From assembly GCA_013349405.1 (NCBI GenBank), contig DUZS01000002.1, forward strand, positions 124,001-188,000: a stretch of 64,000 nucleotides of DNA, written 5' to 3'. The notes beneath the pieces are model-generated. The model saw nothing but the letters and a program-made list of their open reading frames with translations. It ran no database searches and was not told the DNA's origin. This stretch comes from Desulfuromonadales bacterium. GTDB taxonomy: Bacteria; Desulfobacterota; Desulfuromonadia; Geobacterales; Pseudopelobacteraceae. The position numbers were made by a program, and so were the translations under genes. Positions 35,394-45,100 of the stretch are shown one piece after another (positions within the stretch are counted from its first letter, which is position 1; the number at the start of each line of letters is the position of its first letter).

Positions 35394-35573
35394 TCACGTC
35401 TGAATCAAACCAGTTTCTCTTAAAGCCTTGCCTGCCGGGTGGTAACGGCGAAGGATCTCGATAGTGCGATGCCATGCGTTGCGATAGTCGTCGAGACGAT
35501 AAGCACCGGCGGGTTCACCTTTAGCACCGGTTTGCAGGTTGAAGCCATGGTTAGCATCAGGATATTTTTAGCC
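35394..35573 (-). pseudogene. C-terminal fragment of a dienelactone hydrolase-like protein
   Basis: Minus-strand codons read KYPDANHGFNLQTGAKGEPA and then GAYRLDDYRNAWHRTIEILR, ending at a TGA at 35394-35396. ANHGFN contains the catalytic histidine region of dienelactone hydrolase-family alpha/beta hydrolases, and the following helix fits the family C-terminus. No upstream continuation with a start is present. Confidence 0.7.
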
Positions 35574-35697
35574 TATTTAACGCGCTTCCAGTAGGGAATA
35601 AAAATAATAAAAAGATTATGATCTTTCAGTAGGGTAATCTGAAATTGCCTATACAATGCGACTCCCATCGCCTGTTACAGTTGCGGGTGAGGGGAAC

Positions 35698-38600
35698 TTA
35701 CTCACCCTCCTCATGGCTATCAAAAGTCAAATTCATCACCCGTTTCATCTCATCAATCAATTCCTGCTGTTCCATCGGCTTTGACAGATAACCGTCAAAC
35801 CCTTCACTCAGAAAGCGTTCCTTTTCATCGCGCAACGCATGGGCGGTAAGTGCAATTACTTTAAGGTGGGCATTGGTACCTGCTTCTTTAGCGCGAATTG
35901 CCCGGAGTGCCTCCTCACCGTTCATGACCGGCATCTGGACGTCCATGAGAACAAGATCGAACTCTCCGTGCGCAAGTGCTTCCAGACTCTCTCTGCCATT
36001 CTCAGCCGTTACTATGTGGTGGCCATGCTTACCAAGCAGTACAGTGGCGAACTTCAGATTGACCGGGTTATCTTCCACGAGCAGAATCCGTAAGGAGGGG
36101 CCGTCCCAGACGGGTGAGGTCATCAGAGGTAGTGTTTCTGTGGTATTTTGGATAGTCGGAATCGTGAACGGAATTTTGAGTATAAAACTGCTACCGACAC
36201 CTTGAGTGCTTTTTACGGATATTTCACCACCCATAAGCTCTGCCAATTGGCGACTGATCGTCAGACCGAGACCGGAGCCGCCAAACTGACGGGTAGTTGA
36301 GCCATCCTCCTGTACAAACGGTTTGAAGATCTTGTCGAGCGCCTCTCCAGATATACCGATACCGGTATCGGTAATCGTAATCTGGATAATAAGGCTACTA
36401 TAATGCCGTTCATGAACCTCTGCTGCGATGCTGATGCTTCCCTGTTTTGTGAACTTCGCAGCATTGCCAAGCAGGTTGTGGATGATCTGCTTGACCCGCA
36501 GTTGATCACCCAGTATCACTTGGGGAATTTCATCATCAATAGTGACGTTAAAAGCAATCTTCTTCTCGAAAATGGCGGACTTCTGCATCAGATAGATATC
36601 ATTTATGGCACGACGCAGGTTAAATTCTACAGATTCTAATGTTATTTTTCCCGCTTCAATCTTGGATAGGTCAAGGATGTCGTTGATAAGGGCAAGGAGA
36701 TTTTTGCCGGACAGCTTGAGGGCAGCCACAAACTCCCGCTGCTCTTTGGTCAGTTCAGTCATCTCCAGAAGCTGAGTCATGCCGAGAACGCCGTTCATCG
36801 GGTTGCGAAGCTCGTGACTCATGTTGGCAAGGAATTCGCTCTTAGCCCGGTTGGCGGATTCGGCGGCGGCTTTTGCCTTGTGAAGTTCCTCTTCCAGCAG
36901 TTTGCGTTCGGTGATGTCACGTGAAACCCCGACCAAACCTATGGGGAGTCCTTCCTTGTCGTATATGGGAGCTTTAATGGTTTCCAGTAATAATCTTCCT
37001 GCAGTTGGAGACGAAATCCACTCTTCAACGCGAATAGCGACGCCACCTTCCAGTACCTCATGATCTACCATTGCAATGTGCTCTGCTATATCCTTGTCGA
37101 AGAATTCGAAGTCAGACTTGCCGATTTGGTCCTGTTCTGAGAGACCGATAAAGGCTTCACAAGCCTTGTTGCATCCGAGATAGAGTCCATTGTTGTCTTT
37201 GAAGTAAATAAGATCGGCGGCAGCGTCAATGAGAGTTCGTAAGAAGGCCCTTTCGTTCCAGAGGGTTTCTTCCAACCGCTTACGTTCGGTGACGTCCTGG
37301 AAGAAACCAAAGACTTTATGGTTTTCCAAATCTGCATTTCCTATTGCATGAATGCTCCTCAGATTGCCTTTTGCGGTAATGATATTCAGTTCGACGTCAA
37401 ACGGTTCTCCAAACTCGATTGCACGCTGCAATGCCTGTTCAATTACAGATCGAGATGATGGTATATAGAAATTGACTCCTTCGGCAACCGTTGGCTTATA
37501 TGTAAAATCAACTTCATGGATGCGGTAGACCTCTTCAGTCCATGTCAGTTCCAGTGTCTCAATATCAAACTCCCAGCCACCGACTTTTCCAATTCTTTCG
37601 GATTTTGAATGTAATATACGAGCTTTTACTAGAGCATCCTCCGCCAGCTTGCGCTCGGTGATGTTCTCGATCTGCGCAATGAAGTAGAGCGGCAAGCCAT
37701 CACTGTCTCTGACCAACGATCCTGACAAGAGAATCCAGATGATCTGACCCTGTTTATGGAAGTATCGCTTTTCCATACGGTAGTCTTCGATCTCCCCAGC
37801 CAGCAACTGGCTCACATAGTTCAAGTCCGTTTCAAGATCGTCAGGGTGGGTGATGTCCTGGAATGTCCTTGTCAGCAGTTCTTCTTCGGAATAGCCGAGC
37901 ATTTTACAGAGGCTGACGTTTGCCTTCAGCCATTTCCCTTCCGTAGACACCAGCGCCATACCAATGGGCGAGTAAACGAACGCTCCGCTGAAGCGGGCTT
38001 CGCTTATCACCAGTTCATCGGCTCTTTTGTCTTTCTCTTCGTTTTGAAAGGCGAGTTCAGTGTTGGCAATAACCAGTTCAGCAGCCCGTTTTCCTTTCTC
38101 TTCGTTTTGAAAAGCGAGTTCAGTGTTGGCTATCACCAGTTCGGCAGCCCGTTTTCCTTTCTCTTCGTTTTGAAAAGCGAGTTCTATGTTCATATCTCGC
38201 AGTTTTTGTTCGCCTTGCTTGCTCTCGGTTACATCGTTAATTGTAATCCAGTATTCACCGTTCTGCGCGGGAGTAACCTGCAGATTCGCCCAGAAGAGTT
38301 CACCATCGCCACGTACAAGACGTAATTCCAGATTTTTTGATTCGCCTGCTTCGCTGCACTGCTTGAGGTGTTGGTAGAAGAGGTGCTGTCCCTCAGTGGG
38401 AAGTATTCTGAAAATTGGCTCTTTTACAAGCAGACTCCGGTCAACACCAAGCACACTGGCAGCCGCGAGATTGACCTCTTTTATCATCCTTTTTGCGCTG
38501 ATAGTCAGATAGCCGACCGGTGCCAGATCATACAAATCATAGTAGCGTGCCTGCGAGGCATCGAGTTCCTCATGGGCGCATTGCAGCTCTTCGTTCTGCA

Positions 38601-38754
38601 TTTCCAGTTGAATCTGATGCACCTGCAGTTCATGGAGGAGATGTTCTGTTTCTTCGGGCGTGAGCAGTTGCGAAGTCGTACCCTTATTCATGCGATACTG
38701 TTCCTCGGCACGCTGGCGGAGGGCCTGGGCGGATTCTGCAGATGTGGTTGTCAT
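35698..38754 (-). CDS. Cytoplasmic multi-PAS hybrid histidine kinase
   Basis: A 1018-aa protein with no membrane segment. The N-terminal helix ([20 protein letters not shown]) is shared with the kinases at 60463 and 62226, and is followed by PAS1 (ARYYDLYDLAPVGYL). Then come three 21-residue coiled repeats (~190-253) and three further PAS domains. HisKA has the phospho-His in NMSHELRNPMNG, HATPase has GGSGLGLTISRQLAELMGG, and the C-terminal receiver has LVLMDVQMPVMNGEE. The receiver Asp suggests an onward phosphorelay. No output regulator is adjacent. ATG at 38754 follows GAGGAT. The gene is intact although surrounded by fragments. Confidence 0.93.
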   Translation of the reverse strand: MTTTSAESAQALRQRAEEQYRMNKGTTSQLLTPEETEHLLHELQVHQIQLEMQNEELQCAHEELDASQARYYDLYDLAPVGYLTISAKRMIKEVNLAAASVLGVDRSLLVKEPIFRILPTEGQHLFYQHLKQCSEAGESKNLELRLVRGDGELFWANLQVTPAQNGEYWITINDVTESKQGEQKLRDMNIELAFQNEEKGKRAAELVIANTELAFQNEEKGKRAAELVIANTELAFQNEEKDKRADELVISEARFSGAFVYSPIGMALVSTEGKWLKANVSLCKMLGYSEEELLTRTFQDITHPDDLETDLNYVSQLLAGEIEDYRMEKRYFHKQGQIIWILLSGSLVRDSDGLPLYFIAQIENITERKLAEDALVKARILHSKSERIGKVGGWEFDIETLELTWTEEVYRIHEVDFTYKPTVAEGVNFYIPSSRSVIEQALQRAIEFGEPFDVELNIITAKGNLRSIHAIGNADLENHKVFGFFQDVTERKRLEETLWNERAFLRTLIDAAADLIYFKDNNGLYLGCNKACEAFIGLSEQDQIGKSDFEFFDKDIAEHIAMVDHEVLEGGVAIRVEEWISSPTAGRLLLETIKAPIYDKEGLPIGLVGVSRDITERKLLEEELHKAKAAAESANRAKSEFLANMSHELRNPMNGVLGMTQLLEMTELTKEQREFVAALKLSGKNLLALINDILDLSKIEAGKITLESVEFNLRRAINDIYLMQKSAIFEKKIAFNVTIDDEIPQVILGDQLRVKQIIHNLLGNAAKFTKQGSISIAAEVHERHYSSLIIQITITDTGIGISGEALDKIFKPFVQEDGSTTRQFGGSGLGLTISRQLAELMGGEISVKSTQGVGSSFILKIPFTIPTIQNTTETLPLMTSPVWDGPSLRILLVEDNPVNLKFATVLLGKHGHHIVTAENGRESLEALAHGEFDLVLMDVQMPVMNGEEALRAIRAKEAGTNAHLKVIALTAHALRDEKERFLSEGFDGYLSKPMEQQELIDEMKRVMNLTFDSHEEGE
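37996..38184 (-). repeat. Three tandem 63-bp repeats inside the kinase gene
   Basis: Each unit encodes ELAFQNEEKGKRAAELVIANT or a close variant (21 residues, three heptads). Two units are nearly identical in DNA; the third, nearest the next PAS domain, has diverged. Addition or loss of units would keep frame and coiled-coil phase. Confidence 0.92.
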
Positions 38755-39313
38755 GGCTGTGATCCTCGTTTAACAAACAAAAAAAACGACGAACGGAAAA
38801 ATCCGCAACGCCGGTTTACATGGGTTCAATCAGAATAATTGTTGACTGCAGTATTTGTCAGGTGGAGATCTGTCTGTCTGTCTGTCTGTCTGTCTGTGCA
38901 AAATCATTGCCATATAAGACCCCTTCTGAGACAGAGATTATTCTTATACTTTACACTTATTCATGCGATTTGCATCTAATATTTCCCTATCACCCCCCAA
39001 GCCCCTTGGCCATCCCGGCCTTGGGGATTTTGCATTTCTGGCTACCGTACTGATCAATCGAAGAAGTCAGACATAACGTAAGCCATCAGAAAGAATCCAT
39101 CAGTCACCATCTGGACATCCGGCGCGACATCGTCATGGCTGCCTGAAAGATCACCCGCAAGCAGTGGCACTCATTTATCAGGCCAGAGCCTTGAGACGGT
39201 GGGTACCTTATAGCAACAAAGGAGACTGACGGAAGGGACTTCGGAAGGGAACAAAAAAAACCAAATGATTATGAACTTCCAATTTATTATTGATGAAAAT
39301 GTCTTACGCTTCT
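38755..39313. other. Long intergenic region with a CTGT tetranucleotide tract
   Basis: About 560 bases upstream of the minus-strand hybrid kinase. It contains seven perfect CTGT units at 38870-38897, 116 bases from the kinase start. It also has a CCCCAAG/CTTGGGG hairpin near 38995-39030. No coding frame was recognised. The kinase promoter should lie here, but I cannot place it with confidence. Confidence 0.6.
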
Positions 39314-39445
39314 TTAATCAAGCGCTTCGGCCCCGTCCCGCGCCACGACCAGTTCATTCAGTATCTTGTTCTTTTTGAGTGCGCGCCGGGTTAATTCCTC
39401 ATCGTCGGCATTGTCTTCCACCAGCAGGATCCATTTGTTTTCCAT
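39314..39445 (-). pseudogene. Truncated response regulator (43 aa)
   Basis: ATG at 39445 follows AAAGGAG. The product begins [20 protein letters not shown] and stops after DGAEALD. This is the start of an Rcp1-type receiver ([10 protein letters not shown] acidic cluster), but it ends before the phosphoacceptor Asp strand. It is well translated in principle but cannot be a functional receiver. Confidence 0.8.
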
Positions 39446-39539
39446 GATTGACTCCTTTCAAGTTTGCGATGGCCGCTTGAGTTTTTTGTTGCCATTTTGG
39501 CGTCACATTGCTACCTTTATCTGCAGGAGGTATCACATT

Positions 39540-39821
39540 ATGACACGAGCAATTGCAGAAGAACGAATCCCGGCTCGTATGCCAACGGCTGTGTATGAAA
39601 AGTTAGTCGAGGCAGCTCAGGCTATCGGCGCTACCCTTAATCAGTTTCTGGTTCAATCGGCACTTGAAAAGGCCAATGAAATTCTCGAACAGGAGCGGGT
39701 TATCAAGCTGTCTGCAGCATCAGCAAAAACGATATTCGGCCTGATTGAAAATCCCCCGCCACCAAACGAACGACTGATAGCAGCCATGAAGCGCCGCGAG
39801 GAAATTCTGTGTCCGAAATAG
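39540..39821 (+). CDS. DUF1778/TacA-type antitoxin
   Basis: A 93-aa protein. The N-terminal ribbon-helix-helix region (ERIPARMPTAVYEKLVEAAQ) and the helix ATLNQFLVQSALEKANEILE match DUF1778 antitoxins. The C-terminal ENPPPPNERLIAAMKRREE is the typical acetyltransferase-blocking tail. GGAGG lies 10 bases upstream of the ATG. It overlaps the toxin gene by 13 bases. Confidence 0.9.
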   Translation: MTRAIAEERIPARMPTAVYEKLVEAAQAIGATLNQFLVQSALEKANEILEQERVIKLSAASAKTIFGLIENPPPPNERLIAAMKRREEILCPK

Positions 39822-40303
39822 CTCCCTTATCAAAAGAGTATGACCGCGCCGGATTTGACTGCGGTGTTGCCGAGCTGAATGTTTTTCTCAAGTCCACCGC
39901 GCGGCAGCATGGAGACAAAGGTGTCTCTCGTACTTTTGTGCTGACTGACCACGGTACTCCCGCCATCATGGGATTTTTCACCCTCACCCTCTGCGAAGTA
40001 GTTGCCGAAAAGCTACCTGCCGGATATGCAAAGAAATATCCTCATCATGCCCTTCCTGCTGTTCGCCTTGCACGCCTGGCGGTCTCGCTCAAGCATCAGG
40101 GAAAAAAACATGGTGAACTTTTGCTTGCAGATGCCATACATCGTACGCTCCTGATTGCCGAACAGGCCGGTGTTATCGGCTTGTTTGTGGATGCAAAGAA
40201 CGATTCAGCCCGCTCATTTTATGAACGCTACGGTTTTGTGGTATTACCAAATCAACCGCTTCATCTGTTCATGCCGATTGAAACGATACGACGATTTGCT
40301 TGA
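39809..40303 (+). CDS. GNAT acetyltransferase toxin (TacT-type)
   Basis: A 164-aa GNAT enzyme. In characterised TacT proteins it acetylates the amino group of aminoacyl-tRNA and stops translation. Seen here: FDCGVAELNVFLKSTARQHG near the start, RLARLAVSLKHQGKKHGELL (acetyl-CoA loop) and FYERYGFVVLP at the end. The start is GTG at 39809 inside the antitoxin gene. The antitoxin partner and length agree with a TacAT pair. Confidence 0.92.
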   Translation: MSEIAPLSKEYDRAGFDCGVAELNVFLKSTARQHGDKGVSRTFVLTDHGTPAIMGFFTLTLCEVVAEKLPAGYAKKYPHHALPAVRLARLAVSLKHQGKKHGELLLADAIHRTLLIAEQAGVIGLFVDAKNDSARSFYERYGFVVLPNQPLHLFMPIETIRRFA

Positions 40304-40316
40304 TTTAAGGAATCGT

Positions 40317-40348
40317 AGACCCCGAGGCTTCTAAAACCTCGAAGGTCT
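40317..40348. repeat. AGACC/GGTCT palindrome
   Basis: AGACC-C-CGAGG, a nine-base loop, then CCTCG-AA-GGTCT. An imperfect hairpin just after the TacT gene. It may act as a terminator or be an intergenic repeat; there is no T-tract. Confidence 0.5.
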
Positions 40349-40361
40349 AACTCCAATCTAT

Positions 40362-40553
40362 TCACCCCACCGTAAACCAGAACGTCGCTCCCTGATCCAC
40401 CGCACCATCGGCCCGGATCGTACTGCCGTGCCGATGGATAATATGCTGTACCAGTGTCAAGCCAACACCGGTGCCGGGGAATTCCAGTTCGGAATGCAAG
40501 CGCTGAAAAGTAGTGAACAGCTGAAAGTCATTAGTGGTGCGCACGTTGTAGCT
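40362..40553 (-). pseudogene. C-terminal fragment of a histidine kinase ATPase domain
   Basis: Codons read TFQRLHSELEFPGTGVGLTL and then VQHIIHRHGSTIRADGAVDQ, ending GATFWFTVG-stop. This is the G2-box end of a phytochrome-type kinase HATPase domain. The rest of the kinase is absent, and upstream sequence is from a different kinase. Confidence 0.8.
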
Positions 40554-40562
40554 GTCATGTTC

Positions 40563-41046
40563 TTACACCTCTATCCTGAACTCAGCTCCGCCATCCACAT
40601 TGCAGGCAGTCAGATGACCAGCCATATTCTGCTCGATAATAACCTTGGACATGTACATCCCGATGCCGGTTCCCCTGTCGGGGCCACGGGTGGTGAAATA
40701 CGGATCAAATATTTTGGGCAGTTTCATCCGGAATGCCGCCGCAATTGTCGCGGATATACAGCACTGAACGCCCGTTCTCACAGGTAATGCGGATGAAGAT
40801 GTGCGGATCGGTGATTCTGTCACTCTCTTTCAGCATCCGTAGTGCGGCCAGGCCGCTGAAGCGGGGCATGACGTAGTCGGAAACAACAACATCCCACGCC
40901 CCCGCCGCCAATGCGCTCTGCATACCCTCCGGGGTGTCAACACGCTCGCAGTCCGGATCATAGCCATTCTTTGCGAGTTCCCGAATGAGCAGCAGCGCAT
41001 CATCCTCAGAATCTTCAATGATCAGCAAGCGAAGTGGGGTGGACAT
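40563..41046 (-). pseudogene. Receiver-kinase chimera with frameshift
   Basis: From ATG 41046 the frame encodes two thirds of a receiver domain (LRLLIIEDSEDDALLL, VVVSDYVMPRFSGLAAL). It then changes abruptly to a histidine kinase ATPase region (SVLYIRDNCGGIPDE). A frameshift near 40735 moves the rest (LPKIFDPYFTTRGPDRGTGI, GMYMSKVIIEQNMAG) into another frame. This is best explained by a deletion fusing two genes, followed by decay. It ends at a stop near 40563. Confidence 0.8.
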
Positions 41047-41063
41047 AGCGGGTACTCCTTGTT

Positions 41064-41348
41064 TCACTCCCGTTGCAATGATCCCATCGTCAGATGGCAG
41101 GCGCCACAACTGGTGTTTCGACCTTCATTAAGCAGATCGTGGCAGATAATACAGCGCTTGTGCGCCCATTCCTTGCCGAAACCGGCTATTTTTCCGACAT
41201 TTTCATCATGGCACGCCATGCAATTCCCCACTTTCTCCGTCTGATGCCCTTTGTGGTCGAATTTTACACCATGCTTAAAAATTAGATCATCTGCAGCAGA
41301 GACTTTTGATGCAGACAGTATCAGCACAAGAACAGCTATCATCTTCAT
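41064..41348 (-). CDS. Periplasmic three-haem cytochrome c7-like protein
   Basis: A 94-aa protein with a signal peptide (residues 1-19, ending SASKVSA). Three haem-binding motifs are present: CMACH (43-47), CIICH (66-70) and CGACH (81-85). Extra histidines (26, 32, 35, 63) are suitable as axial ligands. This is the cytochrome c7 pattern, a periplasmic electron carrier in Geobacter-like bacteria. ATG at 41348 follows GGAG. The gene is 20 bases downstream of a STAS-domain gene, probably in the same transcript from promoter copy C3. Confidence 0.9.
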   Translation of the reverse strand: MKMIAVLVLILSASKVSAADDLIFKHGVKFDHKGHQTEKVGNCMACHDENVGKIAGFGKEWAHKRCIICHDLLNEGRNTSCGACHLTMGSLQRE

Positions 41349-41368
41349 TCGTTTTCTCCATTTACAAA

Positions 41369-41656
41369 TCAACGTTGCATGCAATCCATTCCTTGCATGG
41401 CATGACGCAGGCTTTCAGGCACATTGACCAGCGTCGGTTCTACGCCCCGCATTCTGAAACAGTGCAGCCATACATTGAGAAGCTGCATGCCGCTCATGTC
41501 GACGCTCTTAATCTCCCCGCAGTCGATGCAAATGCTATGGCCACTGCCTGGCTCAAACTGCTGTAAAGAATGTGAAAGTAACGAAAGGTTGCGGGTCGTA
41601 GCGCTGATGTTCCAGTCACCCGCCAAATGCACATTTGTGCCTGTCATACGAATCAT
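41369..41656 (-). CDS. STAS-domain (anti-anti-sigma-like) protein
   Basis: A 95-aa single STAS domain. The conserved phosphorylation region is IKSVDMSGMQLLNVWLHCFR, with Ser in the DMSG motif. Such proteins usually bind a partner (anti-sigma factor or kinase) depending on Ser phosphorylation. No anti-sigma kinase is adjacent. ATG at 41656 is preferred, about ten bases after GGGGGG; the frame is open to 41716. It is paired with the cytochrome gene, and a truncated copy of the pair lies at 34944-35264. Confidence 0.85.
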   Translation of the reverse strand: MIRMTGTNVHLAGDWNISATTRNLSLLSHSLQQFEPGSGHSICIDCGEIKSVDMSGMQLLNVWLHCFRMRGVEPTLVNVPESLRHAMQGMDCMQR

Positions 41657-41990
41657 ATTGTAAGCCCCCCGTTGGCTGAATTTTTTACATCCGGTATCGT
41701 TCATTGACAAAATCATCTCGAAAATTTTTTGTTATCAGGAGATCTGCACAGGATCCCTGTCCCGAATGAGAAAGCGTGCTGGCAGGTAGATCTCTTCTTG
41801 TGACACATATAGAAGTCATATGAGAGGGCGCTGGTTCGACAGGGCTGGTCTGATTGATGGCCAGTGGATGTTTGGGTATCATTGTTATTTTCTGATAAGT
41901 GGTGTGTCGCTATGTTAGCTGTCATTTTGTACGCTCACTTCTCCGCCTCCGGATGCACGGATATTTTTAATAGTGCTTTTGTTCGTAACT

Positions 41991-42035
41991 ATTATAGTGG
42001 AAACAGAACTGCTGTCTATTGGTGGAAACCCCCAA
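41991..42035 (-). promoter_or_regulatory. Repeated promoter-operator element, copy C3
   Basis: Minus strand: TAGACA, 16 bases, TATAAT (complement of 41991-41996), close to a consensus sigma-70 promoter. The inverted repeat TTGGTGGAAACCCCCAA is at plus-strand 42019-42035, then an A/T tract and GCGGGGA. It points at the STAS-cytochrome pair with a leader of about 330 bases, which holds no recognised gene. Confidence 0.8.
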
Positions 42036-42096
42036 AAACAGGGTTTTTTTTGCGGGGAAATAGCGGTACTTCCGATTTGTTTTGAACGGCACAGCT

Positions 42097-42124
42097 AAAA
42101 AAAGCCCCTCCGATTGGAAGGGCT
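42097..42124 (-). terminator. Terminator of the 2997-aa protein gene
   Basis: On the minus strand AGCCCTTCC, loop AATC, GGAGGGGCT (one G-U pair), followed by seven Ts. It lies 32 bases after the stop of the giant gene. Confidence 0.88.
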
Positions 42125-42155
42125 TTTCAGTTAGCAACGCTTGCTACATATAGCT

Positions 42156-45100
42156 TTACCTCTGTTCAAGATATACCGTCCCCGGATTTCCGGAACCATA
42201 ATTAGCCAATCCTCCGGGTACAGCCAGATTCGCAGGCGACAGACTTAATGTCCCTCCGTATTTCAGGGCAATCCTGCCACCGCCGCCACCGACGCCTTCA
42301 GAGAATCCACCACTTGAACCTACTCCACCAGCTGCACTGATACTACCTTGGCCTGTAAGTGAGCCTGTCGTAATATTGACCGTTCCTCCGGAACCGGCCC
42401 CGGCCGCACTGCCACCGGAGTTGCCGCCATTGGCGCGAATTGCTCCGTCAAGATTAAGATCCACGGCGTTCAAGAGGAGCTTCCCTCCTCCGGCTCCGCC
42501 TGCGGTGTAATTATAGCCACCTCCACCGCTGCCAAGGTCTACAGGGTCAATTTCGCTGTCGTACACAGGGCCAGGAACATTCCCCAGATAGTGCCCCCCC
42601 AAGCCACCATGACTGCCTCCTGCGCCTGCGCTTGAGCCTGGTGTGTTGCCGAATGTCCGGGCAGAATCGTACCAGACGCCGTTACGTCCCCCCCTGTACC
42701 CGCGACCGCTCACATCGATTGCACTGGTACCATCCATCAGCATTGACCCGATATTCAGGTAAAGTCCGGAGATAAAGGAGTCTGTGGCGCTGTAGTGACT
42801 GAGCAGGCTGTTCTCCGTGAGATTGAAAGAACCGGGGACATTCATACTGTCGCCAATAATCAGGCTTGCGCCACGCCGCAAGGTAAGATTTGTAAAGTCA
42901 TGCCTTCCACCATAGATCTTTCCGATTCCGGCAACAGCGGCGAAATCGGTTCCGTTTTCATTCGGGGTTGCAACGGTTATGATGTTTACAGTATTGCCGA
43001 TCACTTCGAATGTCTGCTGCTGGTTGCTATCCGGATTAAGCCGGATCCCCGCAAGACCGTTCGGAAGCAGTGCGACATTCCCATCCAGTGTCAGTAAATT
43101 ATCCACTACAGCCGCTGTGATGCCGCTCCCGATATGAGCCAGCGGCGTCTCTCTTGCGGCAGTAATTCCGGCCAGCCCGGCGTCTATTATCAATTCCTCC
43201 TCTCCGGCTGACGGCTTGACATAAACCGTACCGGCACTGGACTGAATGGAATTGGACGGGGTGGAATCATAATAGTCCCGCCCCGCAAACGCTGTAAAGT
43301 TTCTGTAATTGTTGAAACTGGAGTCAGGTGACAGGGTATCGAAGTATAAGGCAATACGACCTCCACCACCGGAAGTGCCATAACCTGCTACACCAGAACT
43401 GGTATGGCCTCCACCATTCGCACTTATAGTGCCGGAGCCGCCAATTTCCCAGGCTTGAACCAGTATCGAACCTCCGGAACCACCACCTGCAGCCCCATCT
43501 ATGCCGTAAAAGCCATCCGCCTTTATAGTCCCTTCCAATGTCAGTTTTCCGACATCCAAGTATATCCTCCCGCCCCCGGTTCCGCCACTGTAATAATCCC
43601 AACCGCCGCCGCCGCTCCCGAGATGGGTTGGGTAGCGTGGATCACCATAAATCAATGAGCTATCCCTACCTTGATAACCAGCTCCCTTGCCACCGAAACT
43701 CCCGCCTGAACCGGACTGGGAACCTGCAATACCACCAAGGGTCAATGCACCGTCATACCACACTCCTGAACGACCACCTCTGTAGCCTCGTCCGGAGACA
43801 TCGATGCTGCTTCCGGCATCTATTCTCAGATCAGTCGGACCAAGGATCGAAAGACCGGCCTCATTGCCTGCAGTGTGGGTCATAGTTGAATTACCGGTAA
43901 GATGGAGCGTGTTGTTAATCCTGATGCCGCCATCAATGGTCACTGTGGCGCGATTGCTGACTATCATGTTGTCGAAGATAAGTCCGACTGGGATAAAGGT
44001 GGTGTCAGCTCCTACTGCATTGTTACGCCCATCGATATATAGGTTTCCGTAAGATTGCTGGCTCGACTTGACAAGAATGGTACCGTTACCCCCTCTCGAA
44101 CCGTAATTAGGCTTTGTGCCTATTACTGAAATGTTTCCAATCGGGAAATCGAAGTCTGTGCTGTATTTTATTGCTACTCGCCCTCCTCCACCACCAACAG
44201 CTAAACGGGAAATATTCAAATCACCGCCGTTTGCCAGGATGTTTCCTGCACCGCGCATAGTTACGGCTGATATATTGACCGTACCACCCGATCCGTCTCC
44301 GGCAGCCTCGCCGTTGCTATTGCCTCCATTAACTATTACCTCACCATCCAAAATTACGTTTGAAGCGTTCAGAAGCAATCGACCTCCACCAGCACCGCCT
44401 CCGGTATAACTCCAGCCACCACCACCGCTCCCCAGATCAACTGGTTGCGAGATATCGTCATAGAGTGCCGATGCCGGCCGGCCATCGTAGCTACCCCCGA
44501 GCCCGCCGTGACTTCCCCCGGTACCACCCTGGGCTCCTGTCTGATTTCCAAAGGTTTTGGCCGAATCGTACCAGACACCCTGCCTTCCACCCCGGTAACC
44601 CCGACCGGTCAGATCGATGCGGGAACCGGATTCTACCAAAAGATCGCCTACGTTTAGATACAGCCCGGAGGTAAAGCTATCGGTAGAAGGATAGTGACTC
44701 AACAGACCGTTCTCGGAAATGCTGACTGTTCCGGGCACCTCCAACTGGTCACCTGTCAGAAGATTCCCCCCGCGCCGGAAAGAGAGATTCCCGAAACGAT
44801 AAACCCCGCGATACGGCTTACCTGCTCCGGCAATAGTGGCAAATTGCACACCGTGATCGTTAGGAGTTGCAACGGTCACCACGACACCGGTATTTCCGGT
44901 TATGATAAAAGTTTCAGACTGACTGATATCCGGATTTATTCGCAATCCGACCAGAGCGTTCGGGTAAGTCGGCATCTGTCCATCCAGAGTCAGCGTATCA
45001 CCAGTAACCGGTCCGGTGAGGCCGTCTGCAATCGGTGTAAGCGGAGTGGCACCAGGGGCGGATCCAGTCGTAGATCCACCATCAATGAACAGCTCTTCCC

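Noticed and set aside
41713-41925. A 70-codon minus-strand frame in the leader of the STAS gene
   Set aside because: Composition is not protein-like, it overlaps another open frame, and no family is recognised. It is treated as leader sequence.
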